Shown: in pieces, positions 1-7,124 of the stretch | Layout of the letters: each line of letters begins with the position of its first letter | How positions within the stretch are numbered: the stretch's first letter is position 1 | From: Paenilisteria portnoyi | Lineage (GTDB): Bacteria > Bacillota > Bacilli > Lactobacillales > Listeriaceae | DNA length: 64,000 nt | Assembly: GCF_014322795.1 (NCBI RefSeq) | Contig: NZ_JAASTT010000007.1 | Coordinates: 1 to 64,000 of the forward strand | Direction of reading: 5' to 3' | Notes under the pieces: generated by a model | The model's input: the letters and a program-made list of their open reading frames with translations, nothing else | Databases searched by the model: none | What the model was told of the DNA's origin: nothing | Made by a program: the position numbers and the translations under genes

Positions 1-57
1 AACGACAATGCCCACCAAACTTATTTGTCCTCTTTCGCAATAGCCTCGCGCATTGTT
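1..57 (-). repeat. Diverged second copy of the floA 3' end
   Basis: Bases 1-57 match 130-186 with about nine mismatches (my hand count). Both copies encode the same ending, [11 protein letters not shown] followed by TAA, on the minus strand, but with different third codon positions. The similarity continues about 20 bases past the stop codon. Upstream of [11 protein letters not shown] the reading frame in this copy is unrelated to FloA and reaches a stop after about 20 codons, so it is a 3'-end fragment and not a second gene. It may be the footprint of recombination or of an element that once inserted at the end of floA. The window edge limits interpretation. Confidence 0.65.
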
Positions 58-149
58 GAGGCTGTTCGAATAAGATGAGTTACAGCATCAATATGGATAT
101 GAACAAAGTGAATATCCTACCCGCTAAACAACGACAATGCTCACGAAAC

Positions 150-1085
150 TTATTTGTCTTCCTTCGCTATTGCTTCCCGCATTGTCGTATCCGCTTGAAC
201 ATTATCCATACGGTAAATATCCATTGCACCAAGGTTCCCTTTTTCCAGTGCTTTTGCAAGGGCTCTTGGAACTTCGGCTTCGGCGGCAACTACGACTGCA
301 CGGTTTTCTTGTTCTAGTGCGATCGCTTCTGCTTTACGTTTGGATGCTGCGGCTTGAGCAACTTCCATGTCCGCGTTTGCTTTTTCGATGTCTAGTTTGG
401 CTTTGATGTTATCGCCAATACGCATTTCGGCAATATCAATCGATAGAATCGTGTAGGCTGTGCCATCGCCAAGACCTTGTTCTTGTACTTTTTTCGAAAT
501 GCTGTTTGGGTTTTCGAGTACATCGGTATGCTCGCGAGTTTCACCGACTGTTGAGACTACGGCTTCACCGACACGCGCGATAACAGTATCTTCACCGGCA
601 CCACCGACGATACGGTCGATATTGGATTGCACGGTAATTTGTGTGATAACTTTTACTTCAACACCGTTTTGAGCAACACCGGTAAATTCAGGTGTGCGGA
701 TAACTTTGGGTGTAACGGAAGTTTGAACGGCTTCTAAAACGTCACGTCCTGCAAGGTCAATCGCTGCGGCACGGCTAAAATCAAGTTGAATATTGGCACG
801 GTGCGCGGCAATTAGAGCATCAACGGTTTTATCGACGTCACCACCAGCTAAGTAATGGCTTTCCAGTTGGTTTACTTCTAGGTCAAGCCCGGCTTTTACG
901 GCTTTAATTAGTGGTTTGACAACGCGGGAAGGAGTTACCCGGCGCAAACGCATGCCGACAAGTGTTCCCAGTCCTACGCGAACTTGCGCGGAAATGGCGC
1001 TGATCCATAGGCCTACTGGTACTAGTGTGAAAAATATAATCAAAACTACAAGTACTAAAACTGCGATAATAATTGGTCCAATCAT
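150..1085 (-). CDS. floA: Flotillin-like protein FloA
   Basis: A 311-residue protein with one N-terminal membrane segment (about residues 4-24) followed by the SPFH-like domain and a C-terminal Ala/Glu-rich helical region (about 220-290, [20 protein letters not shown]). This is the organisation of bacterial flotillin FloA (YqfA), a scaffold of functional membrane microdomains. FloA is usually around 330 residues, so this is close to full length. It is transcribed away from the NfeD-domain gene directly upstream, whose stop overlaps its ATG, which is the normal nfeD-floA pairing. Its 3' end is partly duplicated at 1-57. Family assignment is firm. Confidence 0.93.
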   Translation of the reverse strand: MIGPIIIAVLVLVVLIIFFTLVPVGLWISAISAQVRVGLGTLVGMRLRRVTPSRVVKPLIKAVKAGLDLEVNQLESHYLAGGDVDKTVDALIAAHRANIQLDFSRAAAIDLAGRDVLEAVQTSVTPKVIRTPEFTGVAQNGVEVKVITQITVQSNIDRIVGGAGEDTVIARVGEAVVSTVGETREHTDVLENPNSISKKVQEQGLGDGTAYTILSIDIAEMRIGDNIKAKLDIEKANADMEVAQAAASKRKAEAIALEQENRAVVVAAEAEVPRALAKALEKGNLGAMDIYRMDNVQADTTMREAIAKEDK

Positions 1086-1387
1086 GAATTATCTTCCTCT
1101 CTTTTTAGGTCTTCGTTTACTAATACATAGCCAATATCAATGCCGACAACAACGATAGGAGTTCCTATATCTAAATAGCCGTCTTTTAGCCTAGCGTCAT
1201 ACCATTCACCATCAATGATAACTCTGCCAATCGGTTTCAAAGTTGTTCCGGCTTTTCCGTGCTTGCCCATCACTTTATCTCGTAGCGCTTTCATTCGTTC
1301 GATTTCACTATCCGCTAAGAAACCACGATGTACAAGTCCCCAAGATTCGCCGTATACAAGATCATCTTCGGTATATTCTCGCGACAT
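1082..1387 (-). CDS. Short NfeD-family protein (OB-fold domain only)
   Basis: About 101 residues. The second half ([20 protein letters not shown], then [10 protein letters not shown]) matches the C-terminal OB-fold domain of NfeD proteins, which work with flotillins in the membrane. The long NfeD partner found beside floA in Bacilli also has a ClpP-like protease domain and membrane helices. Neither is present here, and there is no room for them before the MerR gene on the other strand. I take ATG 1387 because GGTGAG lies a few bases before it; an ATG at 1399 is possible. The stop overlaps the floA start, so the two are translationally coupled. Confidence 0.75.
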   Translation of the reverse strand: MSREYTEDDLVYGESWGLVHRGFLADSEIERMKALRDKVMGKHGKAGTTLKPIGRVIIDGEWYDARLKDGYLDIGTPIVVVGIDIGYVLVNEDLKREEDNS

Positions 1388-1499
1388 TATGCTCACCATC
1401 CTCTTGATAATAGATTGCTTACCTCTAGTATAACCTATTTTGCGTTAGGTGTGGGGAGGAATGTGGAAATAGTATGAAATTTTTCACGAAAGTTCGATA

Positions 1500-1531
1500 T
1501 TGACACCGTGGTGCGCTACATGGTTTATACT
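1500..1531 (+). promoter_or_regulatory. MerR-type promoter with a 20-bp spacer
   Basis: TTGACA (1500-1505) and TATACT (1526-1531) are separated by 20 bp instead of the usual 17. An imperfect inverted repeat (ACCGTG at 1505-1510, CATGGT at 1519-1524) sits between them. Over-long spacers with a dyad inside are the hallmark of promoters activated by MerR-family regulators, and the MerR gene starts 20 bp downstream. Autoregulation is inferred. Confidence 0.65.
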
Positions 1532-1551
1532 GGATATGAGGAGGGGGAAGC

Positions 1552-1884
1552 ATGTATCGAATTGGAGAGTTTGCAGAGATGACTGGGCTTACGAAGGAAA
1601 CTTTGCGATATTATGCGCAGATAGAGTTGCTAGTGCCTGTGTTTGTGGAACCTCGGAATAAATATAGTTATTATGATAACAACTCGTTTTTGGTAGCGAG
1701 ATTGCTCGTTTATTTGCGCCGATTTGATTTTTCGATTCAGGAAATGTTGACGGTAGTCCATGAGCGTTTGCTGGATGAGCTGGAGGAAATTTTGAGGGAG
1801 AAGAAGGTGGCTTTGCGTCAGCGAATTGCGGACACGGAGGCGATTATTAGTGAGATTGATGGATTTTTGGAAATGGAGGAATGA
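1552..1884 (+). CDS. MerR-family transcriptional regulator
   Basis: A 110-residue protein beginning MYRIGEFAEMTGLTKETLRY, the standard MerR winged-helix DNA-binding start, followed by a dimerisation coiled coil (about residues 70-105, LLDELEEILREKKVALRQR). The effector-binding tail is very short, so it probably responds to a small molecule or redox signal through the coiled-coil end; no paired cysteines typical of metal sensors are visible. The ribosome site GAGGAGGGGG precedes the ATG. It is followed after three bases by an SRPBCC gene, which it likely controls from the promoter at 1500-1531. Confidence 0.88.
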   Translation: MYRIGEFAEMTGLTKETLRYYAQIELLVPVFVEPRNKYSYYDNNSFLVARLLVYLRRFDFSIQEMLTVVHERLLDELEEILREKKVALRQRIADTEAIISEIDGFLEMEE

Positions 1885-1887
1885 AAC

Positions 1888-2346
1888 ATGATGAAGTGGC
1901 ATGAGGAAATGGCGATTAAGGCGAATATCGAGGTGGTTTGGAACTTATTTGCGCTTGAAAATATGCAGCGAGTGATGCCTCAAGTAGTTGAAAATGAAGT
2001 GATTGAGAGGAAAGAAGGTATCGTTGGCTCGACTTATCGGCAGAAATATCAGGAAGGTAAGCGTGTGGAGACGTATATTGTCGAGGATTTGGAGCATGAG
2101 GATACGCCGGATCGTAAGCATAATACGAGCGGTTTTGTGTTAGCGAAAGCTTTCAAAATTGAGACGTCGATTACGCTAGAAAAAATAGATGAGGATACGA
2201 CGCGGTTCATTTATTATGGCTCGAATCAAGGCGTTAACTTTCTTGGGAAAACGTTGATGAAGCTTGGCGGATCGAAGAATAATGATAAGGTTGTGGATGA
2301 TTTCATGAAGCGTGTGGAATCGGAGGCTTTGAAGGATATAGTATAA
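1888..2346 (+). CDS. SRPBCC-fold (START/polyketide cyclase-like) protein
   Basis: A 152-residue protein opening MMKWHEEMAIKANIEVVWNL and ending in an amphipathic helix (FMKRVESEALKDIV). The pattern IKANIEVVWNLF, a central beta-rich stretch and a long last helix is that of the SRPBCC superfamily, which binds hydrophobic ligands in a deep cavity. The ligand cannot be read from the sequence. It lies three bases after the MerR gene and is followed by a strong terminator, so the two form a two-gene operon; the ligand of this protein may relate to the MerR signal. Confidence 0.75.
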   Translation: MMKWHEEMAIKANIEVVWNLFALENMQRVMPQVVENEVIERKEGIVGSTYRQKYQEGKRVETYIVEDLEHEDTPDRKHNTSGFVLAKAFKIETSITLEKIDEDTTRFIYYGSNQGVNFLGKTLMKLGGSKNNDKVVDDFMKRVESEALKDIV

Positions 2347-2391
2347 AAATAAGTCTAGCCACTTTTTGACGAGTAGCTAGACTTATTTTTA
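2345..2391 (+). terminator. Rho-independent terminator (bidirectional)
   Basis: A 15-bp perfect stem (2345-2359 with 2376-2390) with A and T runs on both sides. It serves the MerR operon on the plus strand and the azoreductase gene on the minus strand, which converge here. Confidence 0.9.
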
Positions 2392-2401
2392 TACATTTAA
2401 A

Positions 2402-3028
2402 TTAGAACTTATTAGCCAAAGCAGCTGCTTTTTCTACGCCTGCTGCGATTAAATCTTGTGCTTGATCTGGTGCTGCGTTGTGGCCTTCTACGATAACGGT
2501 TTGTGGATTCGTGATACCGAAGTGAGTTAAGATATTTTTTACGTAGTTAAGAGACATTTCCCAGTTTGCCATTGGGCCGTCTGAGTATACGCCGCCGCGT
2601 GCGTTTAATAGTACAACTTCTTTATTTGTTACAAGACCAACTGGGCCTTCTGATGTGTATTTGAATGTTTTACCCGCTTGGTTTAAGTAGAATAGGTAAG
2701 TTAGGAATTGTGCTGGGATGCTGAAGTTCCACAATGGGAATGCCATCACAACTTTGTCAGCTGCTAAAAATTGTTCTAGGTAGCTGTTTGCAACTTTTGC
2801 TAGGCGAGCTTCGTCTTGCGTTAATGTTTCGCCGATCGACTCTTTGTAAAGGCCGCTCATCATCGTTGCGTCATAATAAGGAAGGTCTGCTTGGAACAAA
2901 TCAAGTTCAGTGATTGTATCCCCTGCATTGCTTGCCGTATAGTTTTTTAAGAATTCTTCGTATAATTTCACACTCACGGAACGTTCCGCTGGTAAACCGT
3001 TTGCTTTAATAAATAATACATTAGCCAT
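2402..3028 (-). CDS. azoR: FMN-dependent NADH-azoreductase
   Basis: A 208-residue flavodoxin-like protein. The start MANVLFIKANGLPAERSVSV and the segment KVVMAFPLWNFSIPAQFLTY match the AzoR/AcpD family: FMN-binding NAD(P)H quinone and azo reductases that protect against electrophilic quinones. Length is typical. Transcribed alone from the region at 3029-3100, which contains a TTGAAG-17-TACACT promoter candidate. Listeria usually has several azoR paralogues, so the exact orthologue cannot be given. Confidence 0.92.
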   Translation of the reverse strand: MANVLFIKANGLPAERSVSVKLYEEFLKNYTASNAGDTITELDLFQADLPYYDATMMSGLYKESIGETLTQDEARLAKVANSYLEQFLAADKVVMAFPLWNFSIPAQFLTYLFYLNQAGKTFKYTSEGPVGLVTNKEVVLLNARGGVYSDGPMANWEMSLNYVKNILTHFGITNPQTVIVEGHNAAPDQAQDLIAAGVEKAAALANKF

Positions 3029-3135
3029 TTTATAAATTCCTCCAATATGTTTTGATTACTTTTACAGTGTATAATATTGCACGCTACACTTCAAGTAATA
3101 TGCTTACAAAAAATTAGCATGTTGTAAAAAGTAAG

Positions 3136-3149
3136 TGAAAACGTTTTCG
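3136..3149. promoter_or_regulatory. cre-like palindrome
   Basis: TGAAAACGTTTTCG contains a perfect 12-bp palindrome (GAAAACGTTTTC) and differs at one position from the CcpA cre consensus TGWNANCGNTNWCA. It lies between the divergent azoreductase and acetyltransferase genes and could act on either. No binding evidence. Confidence 0.4.
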
Positions 3150-3201
3150 TGAACAATTAGACGCATTTTGTGCTAAAATAAAGAAGAATGGGGGTGTCGG
3201 C

Positions 3202-4365
3202 ATGGAAATGAGGGAAATTAAGGATTCAGAGATTGGAAAAGTGAAGGAATTGCGCGACTATGCGTTTCGAGTTCCTGCATCTGGTGGAGAAGCAGATTTT
3301 AATTATTGGGCAGAAAATGCGCGGCGTCTGGGGTTGTTTTACGGCGAGCATTTACTAGCGCAGGTTTTGACATATCCGCTCAGCGTTTCGATTTTGGGTG
3401 AACGATTTTCGATGGGTGGCATTGCGTATGTGGCGAGTTATCCGGAGTATCGGAATGCTGGCTTGATTCGCCGTCTGATGGAGGAATCACTTGTTAAAAT
3501 GAAGGAAGCCGGGCAGTTGGTTTCCTATTTGAGCCCGTTCTCCATACCGTTTTATCGGAAATTCGGGTATGAAGTATTCACGGAAAAAATAGAGGTGGAA
3601 ATTCCGAGCCATGCATTACCGGATATGGGAAGTGTACCAGGGCGTGTGATGCGCTTTTCGAGTGAAGATGGGACGGGTATCTCGGTCGTTCGCGAGCTGT
3701 ATAATCGATTCGCGCTGACGAAAAAAAGCGGCATGATGATGCGCGATGATGCGTGGTGGTTACGATTGGCGCGCCGTGGTCATACGAAGGAAATTGCGGT
3801 TTACTGTGATATGAACGGCGTGACGATGGGGTATATGTTGTTTACGCTGGATTCGGAAGTATTTAAGGTACACGAGATGGTCGCGCTGGATTACGAGGCC
3901 GAAAAAGGATTATGGCGATTCGTTGGGACGCATGGCATGATGGTGGACCGCGTTGTTGCAAAAAATGTGGGCAGTTTGCGGGATATCGCGCTTGCTTTTC
4001 CGTCACCAGATTTCGAGAAACGTGAGATTTTGGACTTCATGATGCGAATCGTGGATGTGGAAGCCTTTTTGGGGAAATATCGATTTGCGCGAACGGAAAA
4101 TACGCTATACCTCCAAGTGGAAGATGAGACCGCGCCGTGGAATGACGGGATTTTTGAAATTCGAGGCAGCATTGTGAGGCGGTTAGAACAGACCAGCGAG
4201 CCTGTTTTGGCGATCACGATTCAAGCATTAGGGCAGATGGTGATGGGCTTTGTGCGACCGCGCGACCTCGTGTATTACGGGAAAGCGACGGCGAGTGAGG
4301 TAACGATTGCGACCTGGGAAAAAGCGATTCCACATGTTCGGAGCGATTTTTACGACGCTTTTTAA
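3202..4365 (+). CDS. Eis-like GNAT N-acetyltransferase with SCP2-type domain
   Basis: A 387-residue protein. The N-terminal half has the GNAT acetyl-CoA region (MGGIAYVASYPEYRNAGLIR, about residues 71-90, containing a variant of the R/Q-x-x-G-x-G/A loop), followed by a second GNAT-like half and a C-terminal sterol-carrier-like domain (about 290-387). This three-part layout and length are those of the Eis family of broad-specificity amine acetyltransferases. The substrate is unknown. Ribosome site GGGGGTG six bases before ATG. Monocistronic, ending about 100 bases before the tRNA. Confidence 0.85.
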   Translation: MEMREIKDSEIGKVKELRDYAFRVPASGGEADFNYWAENARRLGLFYGEHLLAQVLTYPLSVSILGERFSMGGIAYVASYPEYRNAGLIRRLMEESLVKMKEAGQLVSYLSPFSIPFYRKFGYEVFTEKIEVEIPSHALPDMGSVPGRVMRFSSEDGTGISVVRELYNRFALTKKSGMMMRDDAWWLRLARRGHTKEIAVYCDMNGVTMGYMLFTLDSEVFKVHEMVALDYEAEKGLWRFVGTHGMMVDRVVAKNVGSLRDIALAFPSPDFEKREILDFMMRIVDVEAFLGKYRFARTENTLYLQVEDETAPWNDGIFEIRGSIVRRLEQTSEPVLAITIQALGQMVMGFVRPRDLVYYGKATASEVTIATWEKAIPHVRSDFYDAF

Positions 4366-4473
4366 AAAATGGAGAGAAAACGCTGGATTTTTACGAAAAA
4401 ATGCATTAGAATGGAACTTGTGATTGTTCAGGGTACGACTTTTAGAGCGTATTTTGGCAAGCATCTGCATGTT

Positions 4474-4563
4474 GGGGAAATACCCAAGTCCGGCTGAAGG
4501 GGACAGACTCGAAATCTGTTAGGCGGTTCAGGCCGCGCCGGGGTTCGAATCCCCGTTTCTCCG
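4474..4563 (+). tRNA. tRNA-Ser (anticodon CGA)
   Basis: A 90-nt class II tRNA with acceptor GGGGAAA pairing TTTCTCC (4556-4562, one G-T wobble), discriminator G at 4563, anticodon stem ACAGA/TCTGT around loop CTCGAAA (anticodon 4510-4512), a long variable arm, and T arm CGGGG-TTCGAAT-CCCCG. CCA is not encoded. The 3' part from 4547 is the left boundary repeat of the island and is repeated at 17470, so the gene remains intact after integration. Confidence 0.96.
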
Positions 4564-4579
4564 TTTTTAGGAAATGAAG
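4547..4579 (+). repeat. Left attachment site (attL) of the island
   Basis: 33 bp identical to 17470-17502. It begins GAATCCCCGTTTCTCCG in the T arm of tRNA-Ser and continues to 16 bases past the tRNA end (GAAATGAAG). Tyrosine recombinases of integrative elements commonly use this part of a tRNA gene. The bases just outside differ in the two copies (C versus A on the left, G versus A on the right), which defines the core. Confidence 0.9.
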
Positions 4580-4590
4580 GAAGAAGAGAA

Positions 4591-4634
4591 GACACTGTGA
4601 ATCATTGATATTATGCGATTTATGGTGTTTTTTT
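4591..4634 (+). terminator. Terminator after tRNA-Ser, left copy
   Basis: A 13-bp stem (4591-4603 with 4617-4629) followed by a T run. Compared with the equivalent hairpin at 17505-17549 it has several G-T wobble pairs but the same shape and near-identical right arm. It would end the tRNA transcript in its present position. Confidence 0.75.
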
Positions 4635-4661
4635 GTTTGAGGGGTATGAAAGGTAACATAG

Positions 4662-4703
4662 AAAAAGCTCTTATCCTTAAAACGAGGATAAGAGCTTTTT
4701 TTT
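4662..4703. terminator. Bidirectional terminator
   Basis: A perfect stem AAAAAGCTCTTATCCT (4662-4677) with its complement (4686-4701) flanked by A and T runs. It ends the minus-strand gene at 4724-4984 and protects it from tRNA read-through. Confidence 0.9.
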
Positions 4704-4723
4704 GCTTTGAATAGGGAAGTTTG

Positions 4724-4984
4724 CTATTTATTTTGTGAAAACTGTAAACCTTCTTTAAAAGCTACCGAATAAATATACGCAAAGGTTTCCACTTGTAATT
4801 TCTCCAGCTCATCGAGAAAGGGAAGAACGGCGGGAAACAATTGTTCTTCCATCTGGTCGCGCACTTGATAAAAGGCGGCACTTTTTTCTTGGTATGTTTT
4901 GTGGTTGACCTCATCTTCAAACATCGCCCGCAAGCGCATCGAGCAAAAATTTTCAAAGTCTTGTTCGAATGTTTTTGGAATCAA
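4724..4984 (-). CDS. Small helical protein of unknown function (DUF6809-like)
   Basis: An 86-residue, apparently all-helical protein beginning MIPKTFEQDFENFCSMRLRA. No catalytic motif, signal or membrane segment is visible. It is laid out like the 93-residue protein at 11501-11782: an N-terminal DF-x-x-F-x-x-x-R pattern, central helices and a C-terminal YxxxFxxG or YxxGF segment. Both lie divergently beside an XRE regulator gene. Ribosome site GAGGTG ten bases before ATG. First gene inside the island. The family name is from memory; the function is unknown. Confidence 0.6.
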   Translation of the reverse strand: MIPKTFEQDFENFCSMRLRAMFEDEVNHKTYQEKSAAFYQVRDQMEEQLFPAVLPFLDELEKLQVETFAYIYSVAFKEGLQFSQNK

Positions 4985-5229
4985 AGGTGATCACCTCTTT
5001 CTATAGTTTATAACGATACATCATTCATGATTTTGGGTTTTTCTCTCTAATATTGACTCGGATTATTAAATTTGATAAAATGAATCCATAACTTGTAAGT
5101 ACATAACATTTGTTGCAGTCATTGTAAGCGGATAAATCGACTTATGGCTATACTTTATCATTGGATTTAATAAAAATCAAGTTTTTTTATCGAAATTAAT
5201 AAAAGTAATATGGAACTAGGGAGGGTAAA

Positions 5230-5553
5230 ATGATAACCTTTGAACGTATAAAAAAGCTCTGCAAAGCGAGAGGCATGTCGCTTCAAGACTTAGCTCGCAG
5301 TGTAAATATAGGAGAAAATTCAATCTACGCTTGGAAAACCAATGCTCCCACCAGTGATAAGCTTCGCGCGGTTGCGGATTATCTTGACGTTTCCGTGGAT
5401 TACCTACTCGGCAGATCAGATAATCCAACGCAAGAAAATGGTCATTCCCCTGAAATACAAGATATTATCGATTACATGGAGCAAAATAGTGATTTTGCGG
5501 AATCCATCAGGCATTTGATAAAAACGGTTGAAAATCAAAAAAAGGATAAATAG
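5230..5553 (+). CDS. XRE-family (Cro/CI-like) regulator
   Basis: A 107-residue protein with a helix-turn-helix at about residues 5-60 (MSLQDLARSVNIGENSIYAW, then DKLRAVADYLDVSVDYLLGR), followed by a short acidic and helical tail. This is a phage- or element-type repressor. Good ribosome site GGGAGGG. It is divergent from the small helical gene at 4724-4984, with about 245 bp between them, so it may control that intergenic region. No peptidase or RecA-cleavage domain follows, so induction by the SOS response is unlikely. Confidence 0.85.
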   Translation: MITFERIKKLCKARGMSLQDLARSVNIGENSIYAWKTNAPTSDKLRAVADYLDVSVDYLLGRSDNPTQENGHSPEIQDIIDYMEQNSDFAESIRHLIKTVENQKKDK

Positions 5554-5588
5554 AAAACCGCCCAAGAAAGGCGGCAATAGGACGAGGA

Positions 5589-5783
5589 TTATTTGCAAGC
5601 TAGTGTTGATAAAAATGCACCGTTAAGTATAAACAATATTTTAAATGCTTCATCTTCTGTGTATCCTGCTACCATCAATTCATCTTTACTAATTCTATCT
5701 TGATCAATTATCTCTATTATCTTTTTGTAATGCATTTTATTTTTTTTCGCATGTTCTAATAGTAACCCGTGTTTTAATCCCAT
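5589..5783 (-). CDS. Small protein of unknown function
   Basis: 64 residues, MGLKHGLLLEHAKKNKMHYK onward, basic in the first third, then an acidic helix and a hydrophobic end (FILNGAFLSTLACK). A ribosome site (TGAGG, with GGAG further upstream) precedes ATG 5783. Not recognised. It lies between the XRE gene and the sRNA/peptide region and is convergent with the XRE gene. It is short, so it might be non-coding, but the ribosome site and the codon use support it. Confidence 0.5.
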   Translation of the reverse strand: MGLKHGLLLEHAKKNKMHYKKIIEIIDQDRISKDELMVAGYTEDEAFKILFILNGAFLSTLACK

Positions 5784-5835
5784 CTCAGCCTCACTCCTAC
5801 GATAATATGATGCTCATTCATCACTCATTTTCTTT

Positions 5836-5935
5836 TTTACTTTTTCATAATATATGGTAGACTAAGTACATGTTCGAGGTCTATCTTTCGTTACACAATC
5901 GTCGGGATTGGAAAGAATAGGCTTCGGCTTTTTTA
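5836..5935 (+). ncRNA. Candidate small RNA with own promoter and terminator
   Basis: A -35-like TTTACT (5836-5841) and -10-like TAGACT (5858-5863), 16 bp apart, would start a transcript near 5870. A 15-bp stem with one bulge and two G-T wobbles follows (5875-5889 with 5911-5926), then TTTTTT at 5929-5934, a standard terminator. No reading frame fits. The RNA would be about 65 nt and converges on the peptide gene at 5939-6052, so read-through from that gene would be antisense to it. Predicted only. Confidence 0.4.
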
Positions 5936-5938
5936 CAT

Positions 5939-6052
5939 TCAACCTGTATGAATATTAATCATTGTTTGGGCGATTGGAGTTTCCGCCACTACTAGACTGA
6001 CTGTAGCTAGTAGAAAAGTAACCGTTAACATAGAAGCAAGCACTTTTTTCAA
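5939..6052 (-). CDS. Candidate secreted peptide pheromone precursor
   Basis: An unannotated 37-codon gene with a TTG start (6050-6052) and a strong ribosome site GAGGTG eight bases before it. It encodes MKKVLASML..., a hydrophobic core TVTFLLATVSLVVA, then ETPIAQTMINIHTG and a TGA stop. Lys-Lys, a hydrophobic helix, an Ala-x-Ala-like exit and a short polar tail are what a secreted signalling-peptide precursor looks like. An extended -10 promoter lies upstream (6088-6096). It is divergent from the Rgg-type regulator starting at 6152, the arrangement of rgg-shp quorum-sensing pairs. That the C-terminal part is the signal is inferred. Confidence 0.65.
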   Translation of the reverse strand: MKKVLASMLTVTFLLATVSLVVAETPIAQTMINIHTG

Positions 6053-6087
6053 TGTAAATTCACCTCACTCTTCACTTGTTAAATCTT

Positions 6088-6096
6088 AGTATATCA
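6088..6096 (-). promoter_or_regulatory. Extended -10 promoter of the peptide gene
   Basis: On the minus strand TGATATACT is an extended -10 element (TG-N-TATACT), about 36 bases before the TTG start of the peptide gene. The -35 region is AT-rich with no clear hexamer, which is usual for extended -10 promoters or activator-dependent ones. It lies in the 99-bp space shared with the Rgg gene. Confidence 0.5.
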
Positions 6097-6151
6097 CACA
6101 AATAGTTCCATTTTTCATTTGACCCAAAATACAATCGAAGGAGTAAAATAT

Positions 6152-7033
6152 ATGAAACCCATTGGAAGTACACTCGCTTACCTGCGAAAGAATTTAAACA
6201 TGAGTCAACGCGCTTTTAAAAACATCAAGCAAAGTACCATCGGCAATATTGAAGTGAATAACACGGTACCACGGGTGAATACGTTTTTGGATATCATCAG
6301 CGAATTGCATGTGAGTTTAGACGAATTTATGTTCATATTGAATGGCTATGCGTACGATGAGCGTACCACATTATTCAAAGACGTACGCGCCATGCGACAT
6401 AGTTTGTATGCCAAAGAAAATGTCGAATTGAAACACCGCATAGAACAATACATAGAGAATAACCCGCGCGACATGTTTATACAAGATTTAAAAGTTATCT
6501 TAGATAGTTACATTGAGATAAGCGAGTCGGATACGTATGAAATTGACTCCCCGAAATCGTTTGCTATTTATGATCGTATCGAGGAACAAAAAATATGGAC
6601 GTATGAACAGATTTACGTCATGTCGAAATTGTTTTACATTTTCCCAGAAAAACGTGCGCTGGAAATTGTGCAACGAATCGACAAAGAATTCGAAAAATAT
6701 AACACGTATGAGAATATACAAGGCACGCGAATCGCTTTCTTACTGAATGCTGGCGGCTATCGTATTTCCAAACGGTTGTATGCTACGGCGCTACCGCTTG
6801 TCGAAAAAGCGAGAGATTTGTCATATGCAGCCGATAATTTAGTAACCATGTCGTTTGCCAATGCAGAAATAGCAAAAGTGAAGCATGCTCATGGTGAAAT
6901 AGAAGAGGCGCAAATCTTGATAGACAATGCGATTGCAATTCTGTCATTAAGTAAGAAACAACAATTAGCCGATGATATTGATCATTCTTGGAGGAACTTT
7001 ATTACCGAATTAGAAGCGGCTCCGGTAAATTGA
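6152..7033 (+). CDS. Rgg/GadR/MutR-type peptide-responsive regulator
   Basis: 293 residues. An N-terminal helix-turn-helix (about 5-60, GSTLAYLRKNLNMSQRAFKN) is followed by a long all-helical region consistent with TPR-like repeats (about 70-290). This is the Rgg/RRNPP-like architecture, in which a re-imported peptide binds the helical repeats and changes DNA binding. Start ATG 6152 is chosen for AAGGAG eight bases upstream; an in-frame ATG at 6119 lacks a site. It is divergent from a 37-residue secreted-peptide gene and directly upstream of the toxin operon, whose promoter overlaps its stop codon, making that operon its likely target. Confidence 0.82.
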   Translation: MKPIGSTLAYLRKNLNMSQRAFKNIKQSTIGNIEVNNTVPRVNTFLDIISELHVSLDEFMFILNGYAYDERTTLFKDVRAMRHSLYAKENVELKHRIEQYIENNPRDMFIQDLKVILDSYIEISESDTYEIDSPKSFAIYDRIEEQKIWTYEQIYVMSKLFYIFPEKRALEIVQRIDKEFEKYNTYENIQGTRIAFLLNAGGYRISKRLYATALPLVEKARDLSYAADNLVTMSFANAEIAKVKHAHGEIEEAQILIDNAIAILSLSKKQQLADDIDHSWRNFITELEAAPVN

Positions 7034-7064
7034 GTTTGCCGGTCTATGCTAGAAATTGTATAAT
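7022..7064 (+). promoter_or_regulatory. Promoter and operator-like repeat of the LXG toxin operon
   Basis: TTGCCG (7036-7041), 17 bp, TATAAT (7059-7064) form a near-consensus promoter about 60 bases before the first toxin-operon gene. An inverted repeat CCGGTAAA (7022-7029) and TTTGCCGG (7035-7042), seven of eight positions pairing, covers the -35 element. A regulator bound there would control access of RNA polymerase. The Rgg-type protein encoded immediately upstream is the natural candidate. Confidence 0.7.
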
Positions 7065-7124
7065 AAAGGTGCTAGAAAAATGAGAGGAAGCTTTTTAAGA
7101 AAAAATAATGAAAGGATGGATAAT

